DNA of 64,000 nucleotides from Chlorocebus sabaeus (Eukaryota; Chordata; Mammalia; Primates; Cercopithecidae): contig NC_132916.1 of NCBI RefSeq assembly GCF_047675955.1, positions 72,719,481-72,783,480 on the forward strand, in the 5' to 3' direction. Below, piece by piece: positions 49,868-62,587 of the stretch. The notes beneath the pieces were generated by a model, which was not told the origin of the DNA, did not search any database, and worked only from the letters and a program-made list of their open reading frames with translations. The stretch's first letter is position 1, and each line of letters opens with the position of its first letter. Both the position numbers and the translations under genes were made by a program.

Positions 49868-52800
49868 TAGCCCTCTATGGGCTTCCAAATATCCCTTTGC
49901 CAATTCCACAAGAACAGCCTTAGCGAAAGGCTTCTTGAAGGGAAAGATGTAACTCTGTGAGAAGAATTAGCAGAACACAGAGCAGTTTCTCAGAAAGCTT
50001 CTTTCCAATTTTGAACGGAAGATATTTCCTTTTTCACCATAGCCCTCTATGGGCTTCCAAATATCCCTTTGCCAATTCCACAAGAACAGCCTTAGCGAAA
50101 GGCTTCTTGAAGGGACAGATGCAACTCTGTGAGATGAATTAACAGAACACAGAGCAGTTTCTCAGAAAGCTTCTTTCCAGTTTTGAACGGAAGATATTTC
50201 CTTTTTCACCATAGCCCTCTATGGGCTTCCAAATATCCCTTTGCCAATTCCACAAGAACAGCCTTAGCGAAAGGCTTCTTGAAGGGAAAGATGTAACTCT
50301 GTGAGATGAATTAACAGAACACAGAGCAGTTTTTCAGAAAGCTTCTTTCCAGTTTTGAAAGGAAGATATTGCCTTTTTCACCATAGCCCTCTAGGGGTTC
50401 CAAATATCCCTTTGCCAATTCCACAAGAACAGCCTTAGCGAAAGGCTTCTTGAAGGGAAAGATGTAACTCTGTGAGATGAATTAACAGAACACAGAGCTG
50501 TTTCTCAGAAAGCTTCTTTCCAGTTTTGAACGGAAGATATTTCCTTTTTCAACATAGCCCTCTATGGGCTTCCAAATATCCCTTTGCCAATTCCACAAGA
50601 ACAGCCTTAGCGAAAGGCTTCTTGAAGGGAAAGATGTAACTCTGTGAGAAGAATTAGCAGAACACAGAGCAGTTTCTCAGAAAGCTTCTTTCCAACTTTG
50701 AACGGAAGATATTTCCTTTTTCACCATAGCCCTCTAAGGGCTTCCAAATATCCCTTTTCCAATTCCACAAGAACAGCCTTAGCGAAAGGCTTCTTGAAGG
50801 GAAAGATGTAACTCTGTGAGATGAATTAACAGAACACAGAGCAGTTTCTCAGAAAGCTTCTTTCCAGTTTGGAACGGAAGATATTTCCTTTTTCACCATA
50901 GCCCTCTAAGGGCTTCCAAATATCCCTTTGCCAATTCCACAAGAACAGCCTTAGCGAAAGGCTTCATGAAGGGAAAGATGTAACTCTGTGAGATGAATTA
51001 ACAGAACACAGAGCAGTTTCTCAGAAAGCTTCTCTCCAGTTTTGAACGGAAGATATTTCCTTTTTCACCATAGCCCTCTATGGGCTTCCAAATATCCCTT
51101 TGCCAATTCCACAAGAACAGCCTTAGCGAAAGGCTTCTTGAAGGGAAAGATGTAACTCTGTGAGATGAATTAACAGAACACAGAGCAGTTTCTCAGAAAG
51201 CTTCTTTCCAGTTTTGAACGGAAGATATTTCCTTTTTCACCATTGCCCTCTAAGGGCTTCCAAATATCCCTTTGCCAATTCCACAAGAACAGCCTTAGCG
51301 AAAGGCTTCTTGAAGGGAAAGATGTAACTCTGTGAGATGAATTAACAGAACACAGAGCTGTTTCTCAGAAAGCTTCTTTCCAGTTTTGAACGGAAGATAT
51401 TTCCTTTTTCAACATAGCCCTCTATGGGCTTCCAAATATCCCTTTGCCAATTCCACAAGAACAGCTTTAGCGAAAGGCTTCTTGAAGGGAAAGATGTAAC
51501 TCTGTGAGAAGAATTAGCAGAACACAGAGCAGTTTCTCAGAAAGCTTCTTTCCAACTTTGAACGGAAGATATTTCCTTTTTCACCATAGCCCTCTAAGGG
51601 CTTCCAAATATCCCTTTGCCAATTCCACAAGAACAGCCTTAGCGAAAGGCTTCTTGAAGGGAAAGATGTAACTCTGTGAGATGAATTAACAGAACACAGA
51701 GCAGTTTCTCAGAAAGCTTCTTTCCAGTTTTGAACGGAAGATATTTCCTTTTTCACCATAGCCCTCTATGGGCTTCCAAATATCCCTTTGCCAATTCCAC
51801 AAGAACAGCCTTAGCGAAAGGCTTCTTGAAGGGAAAGATGTAACTCTGTGAGATGAATTAACAGAACACAGAGCAGTTTTTCAGAAAGCTTCTTTCCAGT
51901 TTTGAAAGGAAGATATTGCCTTTTTCACCATAGCCCTCTAGGGGTTCCAAATATCCCTTTGCCAATTCCACAAGAACAGCCTTAGCGAAAGGCTTCTTGA
52001 AGGGAAAGATGTAACTCTGTGAGATGAATTAACAGAACACAGAGCAGTTTCTCAGAAAGCTTCTTTCCAGTTTGGAACGGAAGATATTTCCTTTTTCACC
52101 ATAGCCCTCTAGGGGTTCCAAATATCCCTTTGCCAATTCCACAAGAACAGCCTTAGCGAAAGGCTTCTTGAAGGGAAAGATGTAACTCTGTGAGATGAAT
52201 TAACAGAACACAGAGCAGTTTCTCAGAAAGCTTCTTTCCAGTTTTGAACGGAAGATATTTCCTTTTTCTCCATAGCCCTCTAAGGGCTTCCAAATATATC
52301 TTTGCCAATTCCACAAGAACAGCCTTAGCGAAAGGCTTCTTGAAGGGAAAGATGTAACTCTGTGAGATGAATTAACAGAACACAGAGCTGTTTCTCAGAA
52401 AGCTTCTTTCCAGTTTTGAACGGAAGATATTTCCTTTTTCAACATAGCCCTCTATGGGCTTCCAAATATCCCTTTGCCAATTCCAGAAGAACAGCCTTAG
52501 CGAAAGGCTTCTTGAAGGGAAAGATGTAACTCTGTGAGAAGAATTAGCAGAACACAGAGCAGTTTCTCAGAAAGCTTCTTTCCAACTTTGAACGGGAGAT
52601 ATTTCCTTTTTCACCACAGCCCTCTAAGGGCTTCCGAATATCCCTTTGCCAATTCCACAAGAACAGCCTTAGCGAAAGGCTTCTTGAAGGGAAAGATGTA
52701 ACTCTGTGAGATGAATTAACAGAACACAGAGCAGTTTCTCAGAAAGCTTCTTTCCAGTTTTGAACGGAAGATATTTCCTTTTTCACCATAGCCCTCTATG

Positions 52801-52960
52801 GGCTTCCAAATATCCCTTTGCCAATTCCACAAGAACAGCCTTAGCGAAAGGCTTCTTGAAGGGAAAGATGTAACACTGTGAGAAGAATTAGCAGAACACA
52901 GAGCAGTTTCTCAGAAAGCTTCTTTCCAGTATTGAACGGAAGATATTTCCTTTTTCACCA
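49868..52960 (-). repeat. short-period patch (18 monomers, 5-6-mer periodicity)
   Basis: The pair 'gagctgtttc ... caacatag' followed by 'agaagaattagc ... ccaactttg' occurs three times, at 50384, 51243 and 52273 (spacings 859 and 1,030 bp, i.e. 5 and 6 monomers less 1 and 2 bases). The pair 'ttttcag/attgcc' followed by 'aggggttcc' occurs at 50212 and 51759. Two 171-bp monomers stand next to each other at 51931 and 52102, the only such pair in the window. The markers are those of the A segment around 5332-5850 and 6880-7220, in a new order, so the patch is probably scrambled A sequence. It carries more private substitutions than the A and B copies upstream. Confidence 0.75.
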
Positions 52961-54506
52961 TAGCCCTCTATGGGCTTGCAAATATCCCTTTGCCAATTCC
53001 ACAAGAACAGCCTTAGCGAAAGGCTTCTTGAAGGGAAAAATGTAACTCTGTGAGATGAATTAACAGAACACAGAGCAGTTTCTCAGAAAGCTTCTTTCCA
53101 GTTTTGAACGGAAGATATTTCCTTTTTCACCATAGCCCTCTATGGGCTTCCAAATATCCCTTTGCTAAATCCACAAGAACAGCCTTAGGGAAAGGCTTCC
53201 TGAAGGGAAAGATGTAACTCTGTGAGATGAATTAACAGAACACAGAGCAGTTTCTCAGAAAGCTTCTTTCCAGTTTTGAACGGAAGATATTTCCTTTTTC
53301 AACATAGCCCTCTCTGGGCTTCCAAATATCCCTTTGCCAATTCCACAAGAACAGCCTTAGCGAAAGGCTTCTTGAAGGGAAAGATGTAACTCTGTGAGAT
53401 GAATTAACAGAACACAGAGCAGTTTTTCAGAAAGCTTCTTTCCAGTTTTGAAAGGAAGATATTGCCTTTTTCACCATAGCCCTCTAGGGGTTCCAAATAT
53501 CCCTTTGCCAATTCCACAAGAACAGCCTTAGCGAAAGGCTTCTTGAAGGGAAAGATGTAACTCTGTGAGATGAATTAACAGAACACAGAGCAGTTTCTCA
53601 GAAAGCTTCTTTCCAGTTTTGAACGGAAGATATTTCCTTTTTCACCATAGCCCTCTATGGGCTTCCAAATATCCCTTTGCCAATTCCACAAGAACAGCCT
53701 TAGCGAAAGGCTTCTTGAAGGGAAAGATGTAACTCTGTGAGATGAATTAACAGAACACAGAGCAGTTTCTCAGAAAGCTTCTTTCCAGTTTTGAACGGAA
53801 GATATTTCCTTTTTCACCATAGCCCTCTATGGGCTTCCAAATATCCCTTTGCCAATTCCACAAGAACAGCCTTAGCGAAAGGCTTCTTGAAGGGAAAGAT
53901 GTAACTCTGTGAGATGAATTAACAGAACACAGAGCAGTTTTTCAGAAAGCCTCTTTCCAGTTTTGAAAGGAAGATATTGCCTTTTTCACCATAGCCCTCT
54001 AGGGGTTCCAAATATCCCTTTGCCAATTCCACAAGAACAGCCTTAGCGAAAGGCTTCTTGAAGGGAAAGATGTAACTCTGTGAGATGAATTAACAGAACA
54101 CAGAGCAGTTTCTCAGAAAGCTTCTTTCCAGTTTTGAACGGAAGATATTTCCTTTTTCACCATAGCCCTCTATGGGCTTCCAAATATCCCTTTGCCAATT
54201 ACACAAGAACAGCCTTAGCGAAAGGCTTCTTGAAGGGAAAGATGTAACTCTGTGAGATGAATTCACAGAACACAGAGCAGTTTCTCAGAAAGCTTCTTTC
54301 CAGTTTTGAACGGAAGATATTTCCTTTTTCACCATAGCCCTCTATGGGTTTCCAAATATCCCTTTGCCAATTCCACAAGAACAGCGTTAGCGAAAGGCTT
54401 CCTGAAGGGAAAGATGTAACTCTGTGAGATGAATTAACAGAACACAGAGCAGTTTCTCAGAAAGCTTCTTTCCAGTTTTGAACGGAAGATATTTCCTTTT
54501 TCACCA
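52961..54506 (-). repeat. HOR A terminus, diverged copy (9 monomers)
   Basis: Monomers follow the A order 'cttgcaaat' with 'gaaaaatg' (52961), 'ctaaatcc' (53133), 'ctctctggg' (53305), 'aggggttcc' (53477), two ordinary ones, 'aggggttcc' (53992), 'ttcacag' (54163) and 'atgggtttcc' (54335). The first monomer fuses two A monomers: 'cttgcaaat' marks one and 'gaaaaatg' another that normally lies three monomers later. Private changes such as 'ttacacaag' (54163) are present. Confidence 0.78.
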
Positions 54507-55538
54507 TAGCCCTCTATGGGCTTCCAAATATCCCTTTGCCAATTCCACAAGAACAGCCTTAGCGAAAGGCTTCTTGAAGGGAAAGATGTAACTCTGTGAG
54601 ATGAATTAACAGAACACAGAGCAGTTTCTCAGAAAGCTTCTTTCCAGTTTTGAACGGAAGATATTTCCTTTTTCACCATAGCCCTCTATGGGCTTCCAAA
54701 TATCCCTTTTCCAATTCCACAAGAACAGCCTTAGCGAAAGGCTTCCTGAAGGAAAAGATGTAACTCTGTGAGATGAATTAACAGAACACAGAGCAGTTTC
54801 TCAGAAAGCTTCTTTCCAGTTTTGAAAGTAAGATATTTCCTTTTTCACCATAGCCCTCTATGGGCTTCCAAATATGCCTTTGCCAATTCCACAAGAACAG
54901 CCTTAGCGAAAGGCTTCTTGAAGGGAAAGATGTAACTCTGTGAGATGAATTAACAGAACACAGAGCAGTTTCTCAGAAAGCTTCTTTCCAGTATTGAACG
55001 GAAGATATTTCCTTTTTCACCATAGCCCTCTAAGGGCTTCCAAATATCCCTTTGCCAATTCCACAAGAACAGCCTTAGCGAAAGGCTTCTTGAAGTGAAA
55101 GATGTAACTCTGTGAGATGAATTAACAGAACACAGAGCAGTTTCTCAGAAAGCTTCTTTCCAGTTTTGAACGGAAGATATTTACTTTTTCACCATAGGGC
55201 TCTATGGGCTTCCAAATATCCCTTTGCCAATTCCACAAGAAAAGCCTTAACGAAAGGCTTCTTGAAGGGAAAGATGTAACTCTGTGAGGTGAATTAACAG
55301 AACACAGAGCAGATTCTCAGAAAGCTTCTTTCCAGTTTTGAATGGAAGATATTTCCTTTTTCACCATAGCCCTCTATAGGCTTCCAAATATCCCTTTGCC
55401 AATTCCACAAGAACAGCCTTAGCGAAAGGATTCTTGAAGGGAAAGATGTAACTCTGTGAGATGAATTAACAGAACACAGAGCAGTTTCTCAGAAAGCTTC
55501 TTTCCAGTTTTGAACGGAAGATATTTCCTTTTTCACCA
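54507..55538 (-). repeat. HOR B fragment (b1-b6 only, diverged)
   Basis: Six monomers match b1-b6: 'cccttttcc' with 'ggaaaag' (54679), 'atatgcc' with 'gtattgaac' (54851), 'gaagtgaaag' (55023), 'gaggtgaatt' with 'gcagattctc' and 'gaatgg' (55195), and 'aaaggattc' (55367). Typical B marks are missing: b1 has 'gcagtttctc', b4 has 'agcttctttcc' and 'tttactttttc', and b5 has 'cttcttgaag' in place of the XbaI form. This may be an older state of B. 'catagggctc' (55193) and 'ctatagg' (55375) are private. Confidence 0.75.
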
Positions 55539-58500
55539 TAGCCCTCTATGGGCTTCCAAATATCCCTTTGCCAATTCCACAAGAACAGCCTTAGCGAAAG
55601 GCTTCTTGAAGGGAAAGATGTAACTCTGTGAGATGAATTAACAGAACACAGAGCAGTTTGTCAGAAAGCTTCTTTCCAGTTTTGAACTTAAGATATTTCC
55701 TTTTTCACCATAGCCCTCTATGGGCTTCCAAATATCCCTTTGCCAATTCCACAAGAACAGCCTTAGCGAAAGGTTTCTTGAAGGGAAAGATGTAACTCTG
55801 TGAGATGAATTAACAGAACACAGAGCAGTTTCTCAGAAAGCTTCTTTCCAGTTTTGAACGGAAGATATTTCCTTTTTCACCATAGCCCTCTATGGGCTTC
55901 CAAATATCCCTTTACCAAATCCACAAGAACAGCCTTAGCGAAAGGCTTCTTGAAGGGAAAGATGTAACTCTGTGAGATGAATTAACAGAACACAGAGCAG
56001 TTTCTCAGAAAGCTTCTTTCCAGTTTTGTACGGAAGATATTTCCTTTTTCACCATAGCCCTCTATGGGCTTCCAAATATCCCTTTGCCAATTCCACAAGA
56101 ACAGCCTTAGCGAAAGGCTTCTTGAAGGGAAAGATGTAACTCTGTGAGATGAATTAACAGAACACAGAGCAGTTTCTCAGAAAGCTTCTTTCCAGTTTTG
56201 AACGGAAGATATTTCCTTTTTCAGCATAGCCCTCTATGGGCTTCCAAATATCCCTTTGCCAATTCCACAAGAACAGCCTTAGCGAAAGGCTTCTTGAAGG
56301 GAAAGATGTAACTCTGTGAGATGAATTAACAGAACACAGAGCAGTTTCTCAGAAAGCTTCTTTCCAGTTTTGAACGGAAGATATTTTCTTTTTCACCATA
56401 GCCCTCTATGGGCTTCCAAATATCCCTTTGCCAATTCCACAAGAACAGCCTTAGCGAAAGGCTTCTTGAAGGGAAAGATGTAACTCTGTGAGATGAATTA
56501 ACAGAACACAGAGCAGTTTCTCAGAAAGCTTCTTTCCAGTTTTGAACGGAAGATATTTCCTTTTTCACCATAGCCCTCTATGGGATTCCAAATATCCCTT
56601 TGCCAATTCCACAAGAGCAGCATTAGCGAAAGGCTTCTTGAAGGGAAAGATGTAACTCTGTGAGATGAATTAACAGAACACAGAGCAGTTTCTCAGAAAG
56701 CTTCTTTCCAGTTTTGAACGGAAGATATTTCCTTTTTCACCATAGCCCTCTAAGGGCTTCCAAATATCCCTTTGCCAATTCCACAAGAACAGCCTTAGCG
56801 AAAGGATTCTTGAAGGGAAAGATGTAACTCTGTGAGATGAATTAACAGAACACAGAGCAGTTTCTCAGAAAGCTTCTTTCCAGTTTTGAACGGAAGATAT
56901 TTCCTTTTTCACCATAGCCCTCTATGGGCTTCCAAATATGCCTTTGCCAATTGCACAAGAACAGCCTTAGCGAAAGGCTTCTTGAAGGGAAAGATGTAAC
57001 TCTGTGAGATGAATTAACAGAACACAGAGCAGTTTCTCAGAAAGCTTCTTTCCAGTTTTGAACGGAAGATATTTCCTTTTTCACCATAGCCCTCTGTGGG
57101 CTTCCAAATATCCCTTTGCCAATTCCACAAGAACAGCCTTAGCGAAAGGCTTCTTGAAGGGAAAGATGTAACTCTGTGAGATGAATTAACAGAACACAGA
57201 GCAGTTTTTCAGAAAGCTTCTTTCCAGTTTTGAAAGGAAGATATTGCCTTTTTCACCATAGCCCTCTTGGGGTTCCAAATATCCCTTTGCCAATTCCACA
57301 AGAACAGCCTTAGCGAAAGGCTTCTTGAAGGGAATGATGTAACTCTGTGAGATGAATTAACAGAACACAGAGCAGTTTCTCAGAAAGCTTCTTTCCAGTT
57401 TTGAACGGAAGATATTTCCTTTTTCACCATAGCCCTCTAAGGGCTTCCAAATATCCCTTTGCCAATTCCACAAGAACAGCCTTAGCGAAAGGCTTCTTGA
57501 AGGGAAAGATGTAACTCTGTGAGATGAATTAACAGAACACAGAGCAGTTTCTCAGAAAGCTTCTTTCCAGTTTTGAACGGAAGGTATTTCCTTTTTCACC
57601 ATAGCCCTCTATGGGCTTCCAAATATCCCTTTGCCAATTCCACAAGAACAGCCTTAGCGAAAGGCTTCTTGAAGGGAAAGATGTAACTCTGTGAGATGAA
57701 TTAACAGAACACAGAGCAGTTTCTCAGAAAGCTTCTTTCCAGTTTTGAACGGAAGATATTTCCTTTTTCACCATAGCCCTCTATGGGATTCCAAATATCC
57801 CTTTGCCAATTCCACAAGAACAGCCTTAGCGAAAGGCTTCTTGAAGGGAAAGATGTAACTCTGTGAGATGAATTAACAGAACACAGAGCAGTTTCTCAGA
57901 AAGCTTCTTTCCAGTTTTGAACGGAAGATATTTCCTTTTTCAGCATAGCCCTCTATGGGCTTCCAAATATCCCTTTGCCAATTCCACAAGAACAGCCTTA
58001 GCGAAAGGCTTCTTGAAGGGAAAGATGTAACTCTGTGAGATGAATTAACAGAACACAGAGCAGTTTCTCAGAAAGCTTCTTTCCAGTTTTGAACGGAAGA
58101 TATTTTCTTTTTCACCATAGCCCTCTATGGGCTTCCAAATATCCCTTTGCCAATTCCACAAGAACAGCCTTAGCGAAAGGCTTCTTGAAGTGAAAGATGT
58201 AACTCTGTGAGATGAATTAACAGAACACAGAGCAGTTTCTCAGAAAGCTTCTTTCCAGTTTTGAACGGAAGATATTTCCTTTTTCACCATAGCCCTCTAT
58301 GGGCTTCCAAATATCCCTTTGCCAATTCCACAAGAGCAGCATTAGCGAAAGGCTTCTTGAAGGGAAAGATGTAACTCTGTGAGATGAATTAACAGAACAC
58401 AGAGCAGTTTCTCAGAAAGCTTCTTTCCAGTTTTGAACGGAAGATATTTCCTTTTTCACCATAGCCCTCTATGGGCTTCCAAATACCCCATTGCCAATTC

Positions 58501-61500
58501 CACAAGAACAGCCTTAGCGAAAGGCTTCTTGAAGGGAAAGATGTAACTCTGTGAGATGTATTAACAGAACACAGAGCAGTTTCTCAGAAAGCTTCTTTCC
58601 AGTTTTGAACGGAAGATATTTCCTTTTTCACCATAGCCCTCTATGGGCTTCCAAATATCCCTTTGCCAATTCCACAAGAGCAGCATTAGCGAAAGGCTTC
58701 TTGAAGGGAAAGATGTAACTCTGTGAGATGAATTAACAGAACACAGAGCAATTTCTCAGAAAGCTTCTTTCCACTTTTGAACGGAAGATATTTCCTTTTT
58801 CACCATAACCCTCTATGGTCTTCCAAATATCCCTTTGCCAATTCCACAAGAACAGCCTTAGCGAAAGGCTCGCTGAAGGGAAAGATGTAACTCTGTGAGA
58901 TGAATTAACAGAACACAGAGCAGTTTCCCAGAAAGGTTCTTTCCAGTTTTGAACGGAAGATATTTCCTTTTTCACCATAGCCCTCTAAGGGCTTCCAAAT
59001 ATCCCTTTGCCAATTCCACAAGAACAGCCTTAGCGAAAGGCTTCCTGAAGGGAAAGATGTAACTCTGTGAGATGAATTAACAGAACACAGAGCAGTTTCT
59101 CAGAAAGCTTCTTTCCAGTTTTGAACGGAAGATATTTCCTTTTTCACCATAGCCCTCTAAGGGCTTCCAAATATATCTTTGCCAATTCCACAAGAACAGC
59201 CTTAGCGAAACGCTTCTTGAAGGGAAACATTTAACTCTGTGAGATGAATTAACAGAACACAGAGCCGTTTCTCAGAAAGCTTCTTTCCAGTTTTGAACGG
59301 AAGATATTTCCTTTTTCACCATAGCCCTCTATGGGCTTCCAAATATCCCTTTGCCAATTCCACAAGAACAGCCTTAGCGAAAGGCTTCTTGAAGGGAAAG
59401 ATGTAACTCTGTGAGATGAATTAGCAGAACACAGAGCAGTTTCTCAGAAAGCTTCTTTCCAGTTTTGAACGGAAGATATTTCCTTTTTCACCATAGCCCT
59501 CTTTGGGCTTCCAAATATACCTTTGCCAAATCCACAAGAACAGCCTTAGCGAAAGGCTTCTTGAAGGGAAAGATGTAACTCTGTGAGATGAATTAACAGA
59601 ACACAGAGCAGTTTCTCAGGAAGCTTCTTTCCAGTTTTGAACGGAAGATATTTCCTTTTTCACCATAGCCCTCTATGGGCTTCCAGATATCCCTTTGCCA
59701 ATTCCACAAGAACAGCCTTAGCGAAAGGCTTCTTGAAGGGAAAGATGTAACTCTGTGAGATGAATTAACAGAACACAGAGCAGTTTCTCAGAAAGCTTCT
59801 TTCCAGTTTTGAACGGAAGATATTTCCTTTTTCACCATAGCCCTCTAAGGGCTTCCAAATATCCCTTTGCCAATTCCACAAGAACAGCCTTAGCGAAAGG
59901 CTTCTTGAAGGGAAAGATGTAACTCTGTGAGATGAATTAACAGAACACAGAGCAGTTTCTCAGAAAGCTTCTCTCCAGTTTTGAACGGAAGATATTTCCT
60001 TTTTCACCATAGCCCTCTATGGGCTTCCAAATATCCCTTTGCCAATTCCACAAGAACAGCCTTAGCGAAAGGCTTCTTGAAGGGAAAGATGTAACTCTGT
60101 GAGATGAATTAACAAAACACAGAGCAGTTTCTCAGAAAGCTTCTTTCCAGTTTTGAACGGAAGATATTTCCTTTTTCACCATAGCCCTCTAAGGGCTTCC
60201 AAATATCCCTTTGCCAATTCCACAAGAACAGCCTTAGCGAAAGGCTTCTTGAAGGGAAAGATGTAACTCTGTGAGATGAATTAACAGAACACAGAGCTGT
60301 TTCTCAGAAAGCTTCTTTCCAGTTTTGAACGGAAGATATTTCCTTTTTCAACATAGCCCTCTATGGGCTTCCAAATATCCCTTTGCCAATTCCACAAGAA
60401 CAGCCTTAGCGAAAGGCTTCTTGAAGGGAAAGATGTAACTCTGTGAGAAGAATTAGCAGAACACAGAGCAGTTTCTCAGAAAGCTTCTTTCCAACTTTGA
60501 ACGGAAGATATTTCCTTTTTCACCATAGCCCTCTAAGGGCTTCCAAATATCCCTTTGCCAATTCCACAAGAACAGCCTTAGCGAAAGGCTTCTTGAAGGG
60601 AAAGATGTAACTCTGTGAGATGAATTAACAGAACACAGAGCAGTTTCTCAGAAAGCTTCTTTATAGTTTTGAACGGAAGATATTTCCTTTTTCACCATAG
60701 CCCTCTATGGGCTTCCAAATATCCCTTTGCCAATTCCACAAGAACAGCCTTAGCGAAAGGCTTCTTGAAGGGAAAGATGTAACACTGTGAGAAGAATTAG
60801 CAGAACACAGAGCAGTTTCTCAGAAAGCTTCTTTCCAGTTTTGAACGGAAGATATTTCCTTTTTCACCATAGCGCTCTATGGGCTTGCAAATATCCCTTT
60901 GCCAATTGCACAAGTACAGCCTTAGCGAAAGGCTTCTTGAAGGGAAAGATGTAACTCAGTGAGATGAATTAACAGAACACAGAGCAGTTTCTCAGAAAGC
61001 TTCTTTCCAGTTTTGAACGGAAGATATTTCCTTTTTCACCATAGCCCTCTATGGGATTCCAAATATCCCTTTGCCAATTCCACAAGAACAGCCTTAGCGA
61101 AAGGCTTCTTGAAGGGAAAAATGTAACTCTGTGAGATGAATTAACAGAACACAGAGCAGTTTCTCAGAAAGTTTCTTTCCAGTTTGGAACGGAAGATATT
61201 TCCTTTTTCACCATAGCCCTCTATGGGCTTCCAAATATCCCTTTGCCAAATCCACAAGAACAGCCTTAGCGAAAGGCTTCCTGAAGGGAAAGATGTAACT
61301 CTGTGAGATGAATTAACAGAACACAGAGCAGTTTCTCAGAAAGCTTCTTTCCAGTTTTGAACGGAAGATATTTCCTTTTTCACCATAGCCCTCTCTGGGC
61401 TTCCAAATATCCCTTTGCCAATTCCACAAGAACAGCCTTAGCGAAAGGCTTCTTGAAGGGAAAGATGTAACTCTGTGAGATGAATTAACAGAACACAGAG

Positions 61501-62587
61501 CAGTTTTTCAGAAAGCTTCTTTCCAGTTTTGAAAGGAAGATATTGCCTTTTTCACCATAGCCCTCTAGGGGTTCCAAATATCCCTTTGCCAATTCCACAA
61601 GAACAGCCTTAGCGAAAGGCTTCTTGAAGGGAAAGATGTAACTCTGTGAGATGAATTAACAGAACACAGAGCAGTTTCTCAGAAAGCTTATTTCCAGTTT
61701 TGAACGGAAGATATTTCCTTTTTCACCATAGCCCTCTATGGGCTTCCAAATATCCCTTTGCCAATTCCACAAGAACAGCCTTAGCGAAAGGCTTCTTGAA
61801 GGGAAAGATGTAACTCTGTGAGATGAATTAACAGAACACAGAGCAGTTTCTCAGAAAGCTTCTTTCCAGTTTTGAACGGAAGATATTTCCTCTTTCACCA
61901 TAGCCCTCTATGGGCTTCCAAATATCCCTTTGCCAATTCCACAAGAACAGCCTTAGCGAAAGGCTTCTTGAAGGGAAAGATGTAACTCTGTGAGATGAAT
62001 TAACAGAACACAGAGCAGTTTTTCAGAAAGCTTCTTTCCAGTTTTGAAAGGAAGATATTTCCTTTTTCACCATAGCCCTCTAGGGGTTCCAAATATCCCT
62101 TTGCCAATTCCACAAGAACAGCCTTAGCGAAAGGCTTCTTGAAGGGAAAGATGTAACTCTGTGAGATGAATTAACAGAACACAGAGCAGTTTCTCAGAAA
62201 GCTTCTTTCCAGTTTTGAACGGAAGATATTTCCTTTTTCACCATAGCCCTCTATGGGCTTCCAAATATCCCTTTGCCAATTCCACAAGAACAGCCTTAGC
62301 GAAAGGCTTCTTGAAGGGAAAGATGTAACTCTGTGAGATGAATTCACAGAACACAGAGCAGTTTCTCAGAAAGCTTCTTTCCAGTTTTGAACGGAAGATA
62401 TTTCCTTTTTCACCATAGCCCTCTATGGGTTTCCAAATATCCCTTTGCCAATTCCACAAGAACAGCGTTAGCGAAAGGCTTCCTGAAGGGAAAGATGTAA
62501 CTCTGTGAGATGAATTAACAGAACACAGAGCAGTTTCTCAGAAAGCTTCTTTCCAGTTTTGAACGGAAGATATTTCCTTTTTCACCA
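55539..62587 (-). repeat. HOR A copy 5, rearranged (41 monomers, 7,049 bp)
   Basis: A-order markers resume at the fourth A monomer ('aaaggtttc', 55711) and run to 'atgggtttcc' (62416). There are 41 monomers, three of 171 bp (57259, 61558, 62073). Relative to A copy 3, several are lost: the start monomers, those around 'agcaaaagg' and 'ttcctgtttt', the 'agaagaattagc' monomer after 57430, 'aacaggttt' with the first 'ttcacag', and two before 61042. 'aaaggattc' at 56743 has no match in A copies 1-4 at that place. Private changes include 'aataccccatt' (58462), 'aacaaaaca' (60010), 'ttatagtttt' (60526) and 'atataccttt' (59494). It is the most divergent long A copy. Confidence 0.82.

Noticed and set aside
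49957..50142. Plus-strand ORF of 61 codons
   Set aside because: It arises where 'gtaactctg' became 'gcaactctg' (near 50120), removing a stop in one monomer, with an ATG-less neighbour changed to 'agaagaattagc'. It is satellite sequence, not a gene.
7732..62459. Recurrent minus-strand ORFs of 72-81 codons
   Set aside because: They are satellite sequence. A single substitution removes a stop: 'ttaacag' to 'ttcacag', 'ttacag' or 'ataacag' removes TAA, and 'tctcag' to 'tcccag' removes TGA. Since 172 is not a multiple of 3 the frame rotates each monomer, so the ORFs end within about 1.5 monomers. No family resemblance and no start context.
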